A DNA stretch of 64,000 nt from Morinoia aosen (taxonomy: Eukaryota > Arthropoda > Malacostraca > Amphipoda > Talitridae). This document shows, in pieces, positions 1 through 13,967 of the stretch. The notes beneath the pieces are model-generated. The model saw only the letters and a list, made by a program, of their open reading frames with translations. It had not been told where the DNA came from and did no database searches. How positions within the stretch are numbered: position 1 is the first letter of the stretch; every line of letters begins with the position of its first letter. A program made the translations under genes and the position numbers. The stretch lies in the NCBI GenBank assembly GCA_030386875.1, contig CM059577.1, positions 23,075,038 through 23,139,037 on the forward strand. Reading direction: 5' to 3'.

Positions 1-2597
1 TTTTGATAGACATAAACATAAAGTTTTGATAGACATAAACATAAAGCTTTGATAGACATAAACATAAAGTTTTGATAGACATAAACATAAAGCTTTGATA
101 GACATAAACATAAAGTTTTGATAGACATAAACATAAAGTTTTGATAGACATAAACATAAAGCTTTGATAGACATAAACATAAAGTTTTGATAGACATAAA
201 CATAAAGTTTTGATAGACATAAACATAAAGTTTTGATAGACATAAACATAAAGTTTTGATAGACATAAACATAAAGTTTTGATAGACATAAACATAAAGT
301 TTTGATAGACATAAACATAAAGTTTTGATAGACATAAACATAAAGTTTTGATAGACATAAACATAAAGTTTTGATAGACTTAAACATAAAGTTTTGATAG
401 ACCTAAACATAAAGCTTTGATAGACATAAACATAAAGTTTTGATAGACATAAACATAAAGTTTTGATAGACATAAACATAAAGTTTTGATAGACATAAAC
501 ATAAAGTTTTGATAGACATAAACATAAAGTTTTGATAGACATAAACATAAAGCTTTGATAGACATAAACATAAAGTTTTGATAGACATAAACATAAAGTT
601 TTGATAGACATAAACATAAAGCTTTGATAGACATAAACATAAAGTTTTGATAGACATAAACATAAAGTTTTGATAGACTTAAACATAAAGTTTTGATAGA
701 CATAAACATAAAGTTTTGATAGACATAAACATAAAGCTTTGATAGACATAAACATAAAGTTTTGATAGACATAAACATAAAGTTTTGATAGACATAAACA
801 TAAAGCTTTGATAGACATAAACATAAAGTTTTGATAGACATAAACATAAAGTTTTGATAGACTTAAACATAAAGTTTTGATAGACATAAACATAAAGCTT
901 TGATAGACATAAACATAAAGTTTTGATAGACATAAACATAAAGCTTTGATAGACATAAACATAAAGTTTTGATAGACATAAACATAAAGTTTTGATAGAC
1001 TTAAACATAAAGTTTTGATAGACATAAACATAAAGTTTTGATAGACATAAACATAAAGCTTTGATAGACATAAACATAAAGTTTTGATAGACATAAACAT
1101 AAAGTTTTGATAGACATAAACATAAAGCTTTGATAGACATAAACATAAAGTTTTGATAGACATAAACATAAAGTTTTGATAGACATAAACATAAAGTTTT
1201 GATAGACATAAACATAAAGCTTTGATAGACATAAACATAAAGCTTTGATAGACATAAACATAAAGCTTTGATAGACATAAACATAAAGCTTTGATAGACA
1301 TAAACATAAAGTTTTGATAGACATAAACATAAAGTTTTGATAGACATAAACATAAAGCTTTGATAGACATAAACATAAAGCTTTGATAGACATAAACATA
1401 AAGTTTTGATAGACATAAACATAAAGTTTTGATAGACATAAACATAAAGTTTTGATAGACATAAACATAAAGCTTTGATAGACATAAACATAAAGCTTTG
1501 ATAGACATAAACATAAAGTTTTGATAGACATAAACATAAAGCTTTGATAGACATAAACATAAAGTTTTGATAGACATAAACATAAAGTTTTGATAGACAT
1601 AAACATAAAGCTTTGATAGACATAAACATAAAGCTTTGATAGACATAAACATAAAGCTTTGATAGACATAAACATAAAGTTTTGATAGACATAAACATAA
1701 AGTTTTGATAGACATAAACATAAAGTTTTGATAGACATAAACATAAAGTTTTGATAGACATAAACATAAAGTTTTGATAGACATAAACATAAAGCTTTGA
1801 TAGACATAAACATAAAGCTTTGATAGACATAAACATAAAGTTTTGATAGACATAAACATAAAGTTTTGATAGACATAAACATAAAGTTTTGATAGACATA
1901 AACATAAAGCTTTGATAGACATAAACATAAAGTTTTGATAGACATAAACATAAAGCTTTGATAGACATAAACATAAAGCTTTGATAGACATAAACATAAA
2001 GTTTTGATAGACATAAACATAAAGTTTTGATAGACATAAACATAAAGCTTTGATAGACATAAACATAAAGTTTTGATAGACATAAACATAAAGTTTTGAT
2101 AGACATAAACATAAAGTTTTGATAGACATAAACATAAAGTTTTGATAGACATAAACATAAAGTTTTGATAGACATAAACATAAAGTTTTGATAGACATAA
2201 ACATAAAGTTTTGATAGACATAAACATAAAGTTTTGATAGACATAAACATAAAGTTTTGATAGACATAAACATAAAGTTTTGATAGACATAAACATAAAG
2301 TTTTGATAGACATAAACATAAAGCTTTGATAGACATAAACATAAAGTTTTGATAGACATAAACATAAAGTTTTGATAGACATAAACATAAAGCTTTGATA
2401 GACATAAACATAAAGTTTTGATAGACATAAACATAAAGTTTTGATAGACATAAACATAAAGCTTTGATAGACATAAACATAAAGCTTTGATAGACATAAA
2501 CATAAAGTTTTGATAGACATAAACATAAAGCTTTGATAGACATAAACATAAAGTTTTGATAGACATAAACATAAAGTTTTGATAGACCCAAACAAAT
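1..2597. repeat. 23-bp minisatellite, left end outside window
   Basis: About 113 head-to-tail copies of a 23-bp unit with core TTTTGATAGACATAAACA followed by TAAAG. The array is already in phase at base 1, so it extends beyond the window. It ends in a degraded copy near 2590. The commonest variant is T or C in the A-A-A-G-(T/C)-T-T-T-G stretch; the C form creates AAGCTT, so unit types can be read as a two-letter string. A rarer variant replaces ACATAAAC with ACTTAAAC. Because 23 is not a multiple of 3 and the unit has no stop in any minus frame, long minus-strand frames run through it; these are artefacts. Confidence 0.97.
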
Positions 2598-4548
2598 GAG
2601 CGTATCTTAAATTTATACGCTTTGGAACATGAAGTGAATGCAAATAATCTTCTTTTTAAAACAAATAAAAAATTCTTTTGAACATTGTCGGTAAGTTTGT
2701 TGTTGTCGCTGCCGTATAAAAAAATTTTTAAATGCAAAAATTTTAGGAATGTAGTGGAATAATTTAGCAATTAAAACAAGTGTCTTAGAAATACATACAG
2801 GTAAGAACCTAAACTACTCCTCAGACAGAAAAGCTGTTGAATTTTTTGTCGAGACTCTTCTTGTATTTTAAAAAATAGTTCTCAGTTTGTATTTTACTAT
2901 TTACACTTTTTCGTAAACATAATTTCTCAATCTCTCTTCTTATAGTTCTTATTCTCTTATACCTTTATCTCACATCAACTCCCTACATTTATTTTTTCCC
3001 TCTTTTATCCTTCTCCGCAGCTTCCCTCTTTCACTACTCAATTTTTCCCTTTCCTACCTTCCTTCTTTCATCCAAACATTTTTTTCCTTCAACCCTGTTT
3101 CCGAAAGCCATTCTCCATTTCTTTATATTTTTGCTTCTCATTTTGTTTCTACCCTTTCCCTTCATCCCAATTTTTCTTCAATTTCTTCATTTTACCTTTT
3201 CTTCCATTTTTCTTCACCCACTTTTCCCTTTTATCCCTCGCTCCTCCGCCCCTCACCCACAACATTAATCAGAACTAAGCAAAATTTTTCAGAGACGTTT
3301 CGGAACAATCTACGGAGTCTGGTCCCCAGGTTTCACTAACTTCCCTCATCGCCACACTGGAATAAAAATGCCTTCAAACAATAAGCTCCGGCTGATGAAG
3401 CGCCCTCAGTTATTATTGGGATTTGGAATTGGCGACCAGCAGTTCAAATCAGTTTCAGGTTAAAACTAACCCTGCCATGAATATATATTCAGCCGTTTTA
3501 AGTTGTATCTATTTCAGAGCTAATATGTGACTCTTACAAGTATTACGTCTGGATGCATGTCATTCTCTAAAGTTTGGACACTTTTTCTAAGAATATCAAG
3601 CTTTACCAGAGCCGTGTTTCTCTTAGCGCGTTAAGCGCAAGTTACTTCTGAGTTATAATTAACATCCATTTTCACAGTTTCTGTACACAGCATTTTATCC
3701 CCCAAATCCAGTTTTTGCTCTGCCTGACTGTAGAAACAGATATCCACCATGAAATTTGACTATATATGAACAATACTCTGAGGTATTTTGTCGTGAGCTG
3801 GTCACCAAGTCACTGGAGAACAATCACATTGGATATGCACTGCGGCGTGCTCACTTATTATTGAGTTTTTGCTATAATTTTTCACAGGATATACGTTGTG
3901 CTCAAATTTTCAGACTTAAGATCCCCACCAGTGTTTGCTTGCCGTGCTAAGGACGGCCTAAAATCAAAGCTAAATTTACACCACAGGGGACTTCCCCTTC
4001 GCCTTGCGCTCAATTTATATTTGAGGCCAAAAGGTTAGCCTTTTGAAGATTAACTTATGCTTTTGATAACGAAATAATGTAACATTATCACAGATAATAT
4101 TATTCAGGACGAGCAGAATAAGGTAAGAATATAATCGGTGATCAAGAAGAGTATAAAGTACGACAGCGTCTATCGGGAGTGACGGTGGTCATAATAAAGG
4201 TTTCGAACAGAGCCGATAAGGCAAGATTCTCGGTAATTTAAGATGGGGCTGGGCTTATTTACAACAGGTTTAGTTCATTCAAGGGAAAATAAATTTTACT
4301 TATGAGGTACATGGTGATGGTTAAAGAGAGTTCAAATCAAAGTAAAAGTGCTATGGTTGAGTTGTGGGCAGGTCGCGTCCGGTATGAACAGCAGGCAAAA
4401 CATTTAACAGCTTTTGAGAAAAATGCAAAAGTGAGGCCTATTTTATTAAACGGACGATGATAAATATTATTATGGTTATTAAAAGAATAAAAAACAATAT
4501 ACACAAATGAAGCAGCCTCAGACGAAGAGCACGTGACATCTGAGCACA
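2598..4548. other. AT-rich intergenic DNA with a pyrimidine tract
   Basis: No gene is supported. Roughly 2930-3260 is strongly pyrimidine-rich on the plus strand (runs of TTTCCCTT and TTCCTTC). The rest is AT-rich unique-looking sequence with only short open frames and no recognisable protein similarity. Confidence 0.6.
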
Positions 4549-4924
4549 TCTCTTACCCACACCACACGCATCCCCAGTGCCCCACGCACATCTTTTCCCC
4601 CACACTACACGCATCCCCACGCACATCTCTCCCCCACACCACACGCATCCCCACGCACATCTCTTCCCCACGCACATCTCTTCCCCCCATCACACGCATC
4701 CCCACGCACATCTCTCCCCCACACCACACGCATCCCCACGCACATCTCTTCACGCACATCTCTCCCCCACACCACACGCATCCCCACGCACATCTCTTCC
4801 CTCCATCACACGCATCCCCACGCACATCTCTTCCCCACGCACATCTCTCCCCCACACCACACGCATCCCCACGCACATCTCTTCCCCACGCACATCTCTT
4901 CCCCCCATCACACGCATCCCCAGG
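4549..4924. repeat. 17/34-bp C-rich minisatellite
   Basis: Tandem units of 34 bp built on CACACGCATCCCCACGCACA followed by TCTCTCCCCCACAC. A 17-bp half unit (CACATCTCTTCCCCACG) is inserted at intervals, so copies alternate between 34 and 51 bp. One unit carries a short deletion near 4750. Both strands are open in several frames because of composition; none looks coding. Confidence 0.93.
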
Positions 4925-6724
4925 ATGCGTGTGACTGATGCTTCAGAGGGCTATGTTATAGGATAAGTGGGTTGTGATGCTCGGTGAGGCTGGAAAGAGA
5001 GCTGTTCTCATTGGCAGTGACGCTTGCGTAGAGCTTTAATTTAGTCAATCAAATTTAAAACCTCTGGAGAATCAACCAATAAAATAAAGAGGCTGTACGA
5101 AATCAACCCATCAAATAGGGAGGTCATGCGGATGTCACGTTTGCCCTTTGTTAATTTGCATTAGCAAGATAATCTCGGATTGGAGGAATGGCACTCCTAC
5201 ACACCATAATATAAATTATATTGCAATTTGCACGAGAAAAACATAAACACAGCAAAACATAACAATACAGTACCATGAGTCCTGATATAATAAAATTATT
5301 ACAAGTACTCACTAAGTTCGGACACAGACAGACTTACATCTCCATGACCCACTTCACTTAGAGGCTTTTCTATGCCACTGAGCCCGGGCCTGTTCGCAGA
5401 ATATGCTTAGGGCTTAAAACAATTACGAACTTACGACAATGTACTCACTCACAATAAGATCATATTGCGCGATTGCTATGCAAAAAATAAGCAATTATAA
5501 ATTGGTATACATCAATTACAATTCTTCTGAAATCCTAACATTGGCCGGTCAGTTCATAGCCAAGCTATTAGCTATTGAAATCCGATATTGAATTACCGCA
5601 GTTTTAAACAATTCGATTACTGCATCCGTTTACACGAAGGATAAAAACACTTAGAAAACCAGGTACACGATGATTGAATTCATAAAGCAATATTTTAAAA
5701 TTTCTAATGCTCATTCTGTTAATTTTTTATTCCGAAATCAGTCTTCAAGTTTCACCACGAGGACAGAAATTTTCCGGACTCTGTTTCTTTCCCAACGACG
5801 GAAGTAGAAACGAAGGCAAGTTAGAGAGATACATCACGGTACCCCACACGCAAAAAAACTATTCATAAGGAATAGTTTTTACGAAAAGAACCATACAAAA
5901 CCTTTTCATAAGGAATTCATCATTACCGGGATGATGTGTTTTCAGACAATTCCATCCAACTCACCCGACCCATGTCAACATTGTGGATTTCTTACCGTTA
6001 ATTAAGCTGGTAAGTTGTGGTATCAGAGCAAGCCATCACGTATATGGTAAGAAAAAATGTAAACGCTAGTTAGTTTCCTATCCTATATTTTCCTGCCAAT
6101 CTTTAATCAATATGCATTTCCTTATTTGATCGATGATGAACTTATTTACCCGTACTTATGAATACTGCCCATCTTTTATTTTATTGATTTACATTATTGG
6201 CATTTATATTTCAATAACAACATTAATAAACGCACAGCGAACGATGTAGTTTTATCGCAGTTAGTTTCTCTTATACACTTCCGCACTGCTAAATTTCCCT
6301 ATCGTACATGCGCCCATTCAAAAAAGTTTCGAGTCAAAAGCTATCTTCAAATTTTTAAAATTTTCTCATGTAAAATTTGACTCTTGCTTACGATTGAGAA
6401 AGTCTAACAAGCACGCACTTCATATTTATAGATTCCTCCTTTTAGGTAAACTTTTCTCCGCCTTCTTCCACATACAGTTTGTGGCTGGGGATATCTCTTT
6501 CCAGTTGGTTTTCTTCTTCCACAGTTTTGATGAGACATTTCAACGGCCCAGGCCGACACCCCAGTGTTGAAACATAAACAATGCTTGTGCTCCCACGCAC
6601 GCTCGCCTCACTCTCGTGAACAAAGCTTCAAATGGCCTGCTTTGCAGGGATTCCAACAAGTTATGGAATACTAATATACCTTGCATTAATCTCATACATA
6701 ATGTTATATTTTCATACCTCTAAT
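4925..6724. other. AT-rich intergenic DNA with one hairpin
   Basis: No gene recognised. Two diverged copies of the 35-bp unit that dominates 6725-7415 already occur at about 5056-5135. A perfect 11-bp inverted repeat (AAAAACTATTC at 5854-5864, GAATAGTTTTT at 5870-5880) with a 5-nt loop lies at 5854-5880. Confidence 0.55.
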
Positions 6725-7415
6725 TACACGGAATCAACCAATCAGATAGAGAGGCCATACGGAATCAACCAGTCAATAAGAAAGACTGTGAAGAATCAAC
6801 CAATCAAATAGGGATGCTGAGCGCAATCAACCAATCAAATAAGGAGGCTGTGTAGAATTAACCAACCAAATAGGGAGGCTGAGTACAATAAACTTAGGAA
6901 ATTGAGAATCAGTGCAGAGTCAGCAAATCAAATCTAGGCTACACAGAATCAACCAATCAAATTAAAAAGGCTGTGTAGAATCAATTAATGAAGCAAGGAG
7001 TCTTTCCGGAATCGAAAAATCAAATAAGAAACCTCTTCAGAACCTATCAACCAAACTAAAAGCCAGCCCAGAATGAACCAATCAAATTCAAAGCCCGCGT
7101 AGAATGAACCAATGAAATTTGGAGTCGTTGTAGATTCAGCCGACTAAAAAGGGGCGTGAGTGGGGACCAATAACAGTTGTTCTGTTCCACTAGGAGTTTA
7201 TAGACGAATCAATACGACAAGGATTCTATGCATCATTGACTAATAAAATAAGGAATCATTGCAGCCATAACTAATCTAATGGGGAGCCTATGTAATTAAT
7301 CAAATAGGAGCACGTAAAATTTACCCAGATACCTAAAGATCTCAAACAGCCATCATCAAGTTGAAACTGAAAGCTATTTTGAATTAACCAATCAAATTAC
7401 GACCCTCAAAAAATT
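6725..7415. repeat. Degenerate ~35-bp minisatellite (AATCAACCAATCAAAT core)
   Basis: Around 19 diverged units share the core AATCAACCAATCAAATA, usually followed by a GG(A)GGCTG(T)GTAGA-like spacer. Divergence and length variation suggest an old array. Each copy carries CCAAT. I see no gene in or near it. Confidence 0.85.
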
Positions 7416-7633
7416 AACTAATCTTGGGATGAGTGTGTGCAAAATTTTTCCTCCCACGATTGATAGTTTCTGTGGAAATCGATGCATCAAATGCCGAATC
7501 TATGATTGTCCCTTCAGAAGAGGAGCCTATGTAAAATTGAGAGTGAAGCAATCACGTGAAGGGCAGCCGCCAAATGCCGCGATGTGTAAAACTGCACTAA
7601 ACGTCGCAGTTCTTTGTGTCGTGGTCTATATAC

Positions 7634-8991
7634 ACGGCAGCGGGCACGGCATGGGGCACGACAGGGGGCACGGCCGGGGGCATGGCAAGAGGCACTGCAG
7701 GGGGCACTGCAGGAGGCACAGCAAGGGGCATGGCAGGGGGCACTGCAGGAGGTACAGCAGGAGGCACAGCAAGGGGCATGGCAGGGGGCACTGCAGGAGG
7801 TACAGCAGGAGGCACAGCAAGGGGCATGGCAGGGGGCACTGCAGGAGGTACAGCAGGAGGCACGACAGGGGGCTCGGCAGGGGGCACGGCAGGGGGCACG
7901 ACAGGGAGCATGGCAGGGGGCACGGCAGGGGGCGTGGCAGGGGGCATGGCAGGGGGCACGACAGGGGGTACGACAGGGGGCACGGCAGGGGGCACGGCAG
8001 GGGGCACGGCAAGGGGCACGGCAGGGGGCACGGCAGGGGGCACGGCAGGGGGAACGACAGGGAGCATGGCAGGGGGCACGGCAGGGGGCACGGCAGGGGG
8101 CATGGCAGGGGGCACGACAGGGGGTACGACAGGGGGCACGGCAGGGGGCACGGCAGGGGGCACGGAAGGGGGCACGGCAGGGGGCACGGCAGGGGGCACG
8201 ACAGGGAGCATGGCAGGGGGCACGGCAGGGGGCACGGCAGGGGGCATGGCAGGGGGCACGACAGGGGGCACGGCAGGGGGCACGGCAGGGGGCACGGCAG
8301 GGGGCACGGCAGGGGGCACGACAGGGAGCATGGCAGGGGGCACGGCAGGGGGCACGGCAGGGGGCATGGCAGGGGGCACGACAGGGGGTACGACAGGGGG
8401 CACGGCAGGGGGCACGGCAGGGGGCACGGCAGGGGGCACGGCAGGGGGCACGGCAGGGGGCACGGCAGGGGGCACGACAGGGAGCATGGCAGGGGGCACG
8501 GCAGGGGGCACGGCAGGGGGCACGGCAGGGGGCACGGCAGGGGGCACGGCAGGGGGCACGGCAGGGGGCACGGCAGGGGGCACGGCAAGGGGCACGACAG
8601 GGAGCATGGCAGGGGGCACGGCAGGGGGCATGGCAGGGGGCACGGCAGGGGGCACGGCAGGGGGCATGGCAGGGGGCACGGCAGGGGGCGCGGCAGGGGG
8701 CACGGCAGGGGGCACGGCAGGGGGCACGGCAGGGGGCACGGCAGGGGGCACGGCAGGGGGCACGGCAGGGGGCACGACAGGGAGCATGGCAGGGGGCACG
8801 GCAGGGGGCACGGCAGGGGGCATGGCAGGGGGCACGACAGGGGGTACGACAGGGGGCACGGCAGGGGGCACGACAGGGGGCACGACAGGGGGTACGACAG
8901 GGGGCACGGCAGGAGGCACAGCAAGGGGCACGGCAGGGGGCACGGCAGGGGGCACGGCAGGAGGCACGGCAGGAGGCACGGCAGGGGGCTT
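7634..8991. repeat. 12-bp GC-rich minisatellite with higher-order structure
   Basis: About 113 copies of GGGGGCACGGCA. The first part (about 7690-7860) is organised as a 48-bp higher-order repeat containing GGAGGTACAGCAGGAGGC. From about 7900 onward a marker variant, ACGACAGGGAGCATGGC, recurs at spacings of about 156, 144, 120, 156, 120 and 180 bp, all multiples of 12. That points to block duplication in register. The unit is a multiple of 3 and has no stop, so frames of more than 450 codons exist on both strands, reading as Arg-Gly-His-Gly, Pro-Ala-Val-Pro and similar. These are composition artefacts. G5 runs every 12 nt give the plus strand strong G-quadruplex potential. Confidence 0.97.
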
Positions 8992-10430
8992 AATTTACTA
9001 GAAATATACAGAAAAATCACTGGAAATTTCTTCAAAACAGGTGCGTTTGCAGAGCGCAACTCAGTACCTCAAAAGTCTTTATCTTGTTCATCGATCATTT
9101 ACTTCACTTCATATCTCTTGAGACTCAAATATGGTTCCGACTCCTTGCATCATCATTCCTCACTATCCCATTTCCACACTTCCCTACTTACCAAGGATTT
9201 CATCGCCCCACATTTTCTTACTTACCAAAGTATCAATTTGCAACTTTCTTGTTCCCCGTTTCCTGACTCCATCATTTTACCACTTCCACTACCTCCTCAC
9301 TTCCACACTTTGCTACTTTCCCATTCCCTCACTTCCTTAGATTTTTATTTCTATACTTCACCTCGTTCAAATAATCAACTCCCCAATATCTCCAATTTTC
9401 CGTTCCCCAGTCCTTCAATTTTCTCATTCCCACTATTCTAATTCCCCGTTTCCTCAATTACAAAATTATTCTCCGCTCCTTCCTTTTAATCATTGGCTAC
9501 AGAAATTTTATAATTCCTCATTGCTCAATCTTTTTTAGATCTAAATTTACAACTTTCCAACTGTCCCTAACTTTATAGCCTTTCTTTTCATAAATTTTCT
9601 TTTGGCTAATTCTTCCTCAGGTCCAACTTGTCCAATTTTTGATTCTCGAATTTCCCCGACTTTTTCACAGGTCCCACTTTTTAAAGTTATAATTTTCTCA
9701 TTTCTTCATCTTGTCCTAAAGTTCCACTTCTCAAATTTGTATATTTCTCACTCCCCAAGTTTTCCTCAGGTTCCATTTCTCAAATTTGCATTTTTCTCCA
9801 ACTTTTCCTAATGTCCCACGTCTCAAATTTTCAATTTTTTTTCTCCCAACTTTTCCTCTGCCCCATTCCCCCGCCACTTGCCCGAGGCGTCAACTCACGA
9901 CCAAAACTTCATTTCACGCAGAATTTGAAGGTGCATCGCGACCGTCACGAGATCGGGTCGAAAACCTGCAAATATCTCCGTAGACCTGACCTCGCCTCGC
10001 ACACATGAACACCCCTCAATTTGGGGCATGTGTCTTCATCGTTCCAGCCTACATTGGCCCACTCACACAACCTTCAAACGCACGCGCACCAAATTACGAG
10101 TTTTATTAAAAGAAAACTCACTAAATGGGGAGCCAGACGAAATCTGCGCCACTCGATGGGGTTCTGGGGACGATTCATGGGGACACAAATCACGGGGAGA
10201 GCTGTAGGGGAGAGGTGGGGAGGGGGAACGAGAGGTCAGAGTGGGGGTGAGAGGAGGGAGTTGGAATGAGAATGGAGTGGTAGAAAAAGGGTAGTGGGAC
10301 GAGCGTAAAAATGAGGGAGAGATGGCGGGAGTTAAATGTTTCAGGGAGAAGCAATGATGTGTGCTTGAAGAATCAAGTGAAGTGTACATTGTATGTCATG
10401 GAGAAATACGTATTAAAGTGGCTGACAAGT
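8992..10430. other. Intergenic DNA, pyrimidine-rich then purine-rich
   Basis: About 9090-9880 is strongly C/T-rich on the plus strand, with loosely repeated TTCCCATTTCC and CTCAAATTT motifs suggesting a decayed repeat. About 10190-10330 is the reverse, G/A-rich (GGGGAGGGGGAACGAGAGG). Short open frames are low-complexity and look non-coding. Confidence 0.55.
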
Positions 10431-13400
10431 GAAGAATAAGAAACAAACAGCGAGGGGAATGGAGACAACAAATTTTCAAGAGAGACTTAAAAATGTTGGT
10501 TCAAATTGATAGTGATTTTGAAATAGAAGGGCTCCTAAAAAAAAGATGAATGTAGTTGACCAATGATTGAACGATGAAAGTAAGACGCAACAGGAGTGAT
10601 TAAAAGATGGACTTCGACGAAGGTCAATGTTAAATTTTACTGAGACTTTAAAGTGGGATTTTACTGCATGAGAGGTGGGGCGATGGTGTTGACCGGCAAG
10701 AAAAATGGGAAAGCAGAGATGCTGAATTCCAAGACCGTAACGAGCAAGTTCTGGCGTAAAGATCTTCGGGCGACCAAAAAATAGGACAAATTGAAGCGAC
10801 CTGTGAAATACAGAGCAGCGTGGGGGAGTGCTTGCAATGAATGCTTCTAGTTTGGTCTTGCTTGCATGCTTCCCATATAGCCTCCGCCGAGGCTGTTGAA
10901 AATATAACCCATTCACTGTTTCTGACATCGGACTTATTACTTTAAATATAAGATTGATTCTTGAAAGAAGAAAAAACAATACTTAGCCACCCAAACCAAT
11001 GAAAAAATGCCTCAATGCTCATTCTTAAATGGAGAACCTAATAGGAGCTTGACTATAGAGCCCTCATTAACTAGAGCCCTCATTCAACATTAAATAGAGA
11101 GTTATTTGACTTGATAGTAACCACATGGAGCACAATATTCCTAGCCAAACTTGCACGGTGACTGCCTCGAATGCAACACATTGTAGCGTCTAAGAAACCA
11201 TCAATTATAAGGAAAGTAACCTTTTGAAGGTAACCTTTCTTCGATGATCTATGTATATCACGCTAACATGTTATCTATAAATTCTAAAGGCTGTTGTCTA
11301 TTCTATCGTTATCACCTCTAGACTTCAACGTATAATAACGGTAGAATATTTCACTGAATCGAAAATTCAGTGATTTATGAAGGTAGTGTCTAATCACTAT
11401 AAGGTACTCATAATATTTCATATTATCATAGCACCTATAACTCAAGCACTGAGTATAGTTGCTATAATGCTTAATATTAGCTCATATCTAACACTGGCAA
11501 CGTATGATTTCATGCGGACTAGCTGAATTTCCCTCGTGTCGACCTCAACTGACCTACTGAAGCACTCGGTCGACTGCTCTTCTCTTAACTGAACTTCAGG
11601 ACGCTTGCATAAACTATGAGCTCGTACTGATGATGCATTGGAGTCGCGTGTGTGTGTGTGTGTTTGTTCGTATGTTTGTGTGGGTGCATGTGTGTGCCAT
11701 ACGTGTGTGTGCGTGAACGTGTTTGTATGTAAACGTGTATCAGTGCGTGTTTGTAAAAGTGCTCATTCGTGAACTTTGTGAACGTTTTTTCATATCTGCG
11801 TGTCAATGTGAGATAGGACAATAAATGAGAGAGAAACAAGTGGTTCACTTCAATTCCCATCTTGCTAAGTATCAGGTTCTGTGGTGCATTTCTTAATTTT
11901 TAAATAGCTATCTGTTATTTTGATTGCATTGGAAAATCATATAATTATTTTCTTTGCAGCGATTTTATCTCGAGTTTTTGAAATTCTTAGTATTCAACCG
12001 ATACAATCAATGCCTATGGAGGAAGTTATATTAAGGATGAAACAAATCAAGAACATTTTTGTAGTTGGAATAAGCAACAGAGTTAAAAACTCCTGAAATG
12101 TGTTCGTATGGGTCCAAGATTGGAAAATTCAGAAATTGATTTGCGTACAACTGTGTTTCAGATACGTTATAGTAGGGGATTAAAATTTCTCGTCTTCTTT
12201 CGCATATGGGAAAATAAAAAATGGTCTTTGAGATTATACAGAGAATTTGATAGTACAATTCCGTCAAATCGATCTTTTCAACTCACTAATGTCTTTCTTG
12301 CAGCGGCATCTTCATAAATGACGTGGCGTAGAGAATATTTTATCTAGTATAATATGGGTCATAGCATTTCGCTTGCAATATTTGTGAAATTTGCATTTCA
12401 TTTCCTTTTCTATTTATGGTTAAACCTCTTAAAAATCTGTGCATATATTTATTTTACTACATATATTTACAAATAAATCAATAAATATTAAGGCAGAATT
12501 TTTTGTGCATACGCAACCGTTTTATACACGGATTTTGTGTTAGTTAATGATTAAGTAACCTTAGAGATGTAGTTTCAAATTAAAAAATAAAATAAAATAT
12601 TTCCACAACCACTGCACAACGCTTAAATATGAGTGCACGTGACTGGTTTTAAAATAACCCTAAAATGAAGAATTTACTTCCCTACGTTTTAATAATTACA
12701 AGGCAGACCTGGTCACCTATCCTTGTTAACTCTAGTATTCAACATCATAGGGAACAAAAACAGGGAATAAACGGCAAATGAAAGAGAATCTTGACACAGT
12801 TATAGTTTACAAACAGGTTAATTTGAGACAAACAACTAAATATTCAGTGAAAACATCCAGCTATATGAGCAATACTGGAAATGTTCAATTGCAAACCTGG
12901 TTAAAAGTAGCATGTTTGGTGGCTCACTATAAACATTCAATATTGCAGAGATGTTTCACTGAATGTGTTTCTGCAATGTTATTCTTTTATGTGTTATTAA
13001 AATAATGAAAGAAATAAAAAAGCTGATGCTGATTTCCCCATAAATAAGGAGTGTGTTGCTTGCTTTTCCCACATTTGCCCACTCGGGACTCCCATCTGCC
13101 CCCTCTCGGAACTGGTAGTTCCTCATGGAACAGCAATGTGCCATGAAGGTCTAATTTGATTCCTATTTTGAGAGAAATTATAACTCAGAAGCTAAGGAAT
13201 ATATTTTTTTTTAAAAAAGAAGAAATGAGCATCAGATGCACTAGGTATTCGTATTCCTTGTGTAAGAAGACTGGGTCATAGGTCTTGTATAAAAGCAATG
13301 AATAAATAAACTGGATCTTATTTCCAGTAAAGTTTCAAATATTTAATGGTAATATAACCTATATGTTTGCGTTGTCCATTGGTAGTGACTTTTTCACACA

Positions 13401-13967
13401 AACTCTAAATATTTATCATTATTTTCTCCTGTGAATTCATTATTAATCGATTGCGCACGAGGCATGTTAACATTGACGTAAATTTCTTCGAGATATAAGC
13501 ACTGATGTCACCGAATTATTTCGCTGACGTCATAGCATCGATATCATTATACCTTTCCGGTATATCTATAAAATCAAATAAACAAGCAATCGGTTTTAGA
13601 TGTTAAATTCTTATTCATTTTATTCAATCAACCCGTTAATTTCAACTTGTTTGCAACGCGCACTGAAATTCTCAGTGAATATTAGATTTTTATTTTTGTT
13701 ACACTACATTATCAACGCAAGACACATGTTGCCCCGACTTTGATTCCCCATTGTCGAACATTCATTCCTATCATTAAAATTTTAAAAAAGTTCATAAGTT
13801 CTTAAAACTGCTTTAACTGCCTAATTTACTTCCCATCCTCTGAGTAATTTTTGCACAACTGTCATTACATCTTACAATACAGATTGAATGAGCATCTTAC
13901 ATCTTAAATCAGAATGAGCATCTCCGTAATGATCTTACTTCTTAATCTAAAAGTTACCCTTATTTTG
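10431..13967. other. AT-rich intergenic DNA, no gene recognised
   Basis: The longest non-repetitive open frame is 167 codons on the minus strand at 10476-10979; it matches no family I know. Visible features are a GT-rich stretch at about 11640-11770, a perfect 9-bp-stem hairpin at 11351-11373 (TCACTGAAT, loop CGAAA, ATTCAGTGA), and a TGACGTCA palindrome at 13525-13532. None is tied to a gene here. If the Beat-like exon has an upstream exon, this is probably intron. Confidence 0.5.

Noticed and set aside
1-2597. Telomeric repeat at the window edge
   Set aside because: The unit is 23 bp and AT-rich, not TTAGG or any known short telomere motif. The edge is just the window boundary.
679-2770. 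Minus-strand frames of 589 and 654 codons over the left array
   Set aside because: The 23-bp unit rotates through all frames without stops. The product is a 23-residue repeat dictated by DNA, with short random N-termini.
7429-9441. 670-codon plus frame rich in Arg-Gly-His-Gly, and large frames on both strands
   Set aside because: A 12-bp stop-free unit gives long frames on both strands. Flanking residues show no family similarity.
10476-10979. 167-codon minus frame in unique DNA
   Set aside because: No recognisable domain, no splice or promoter context, and composition like the surroundings.
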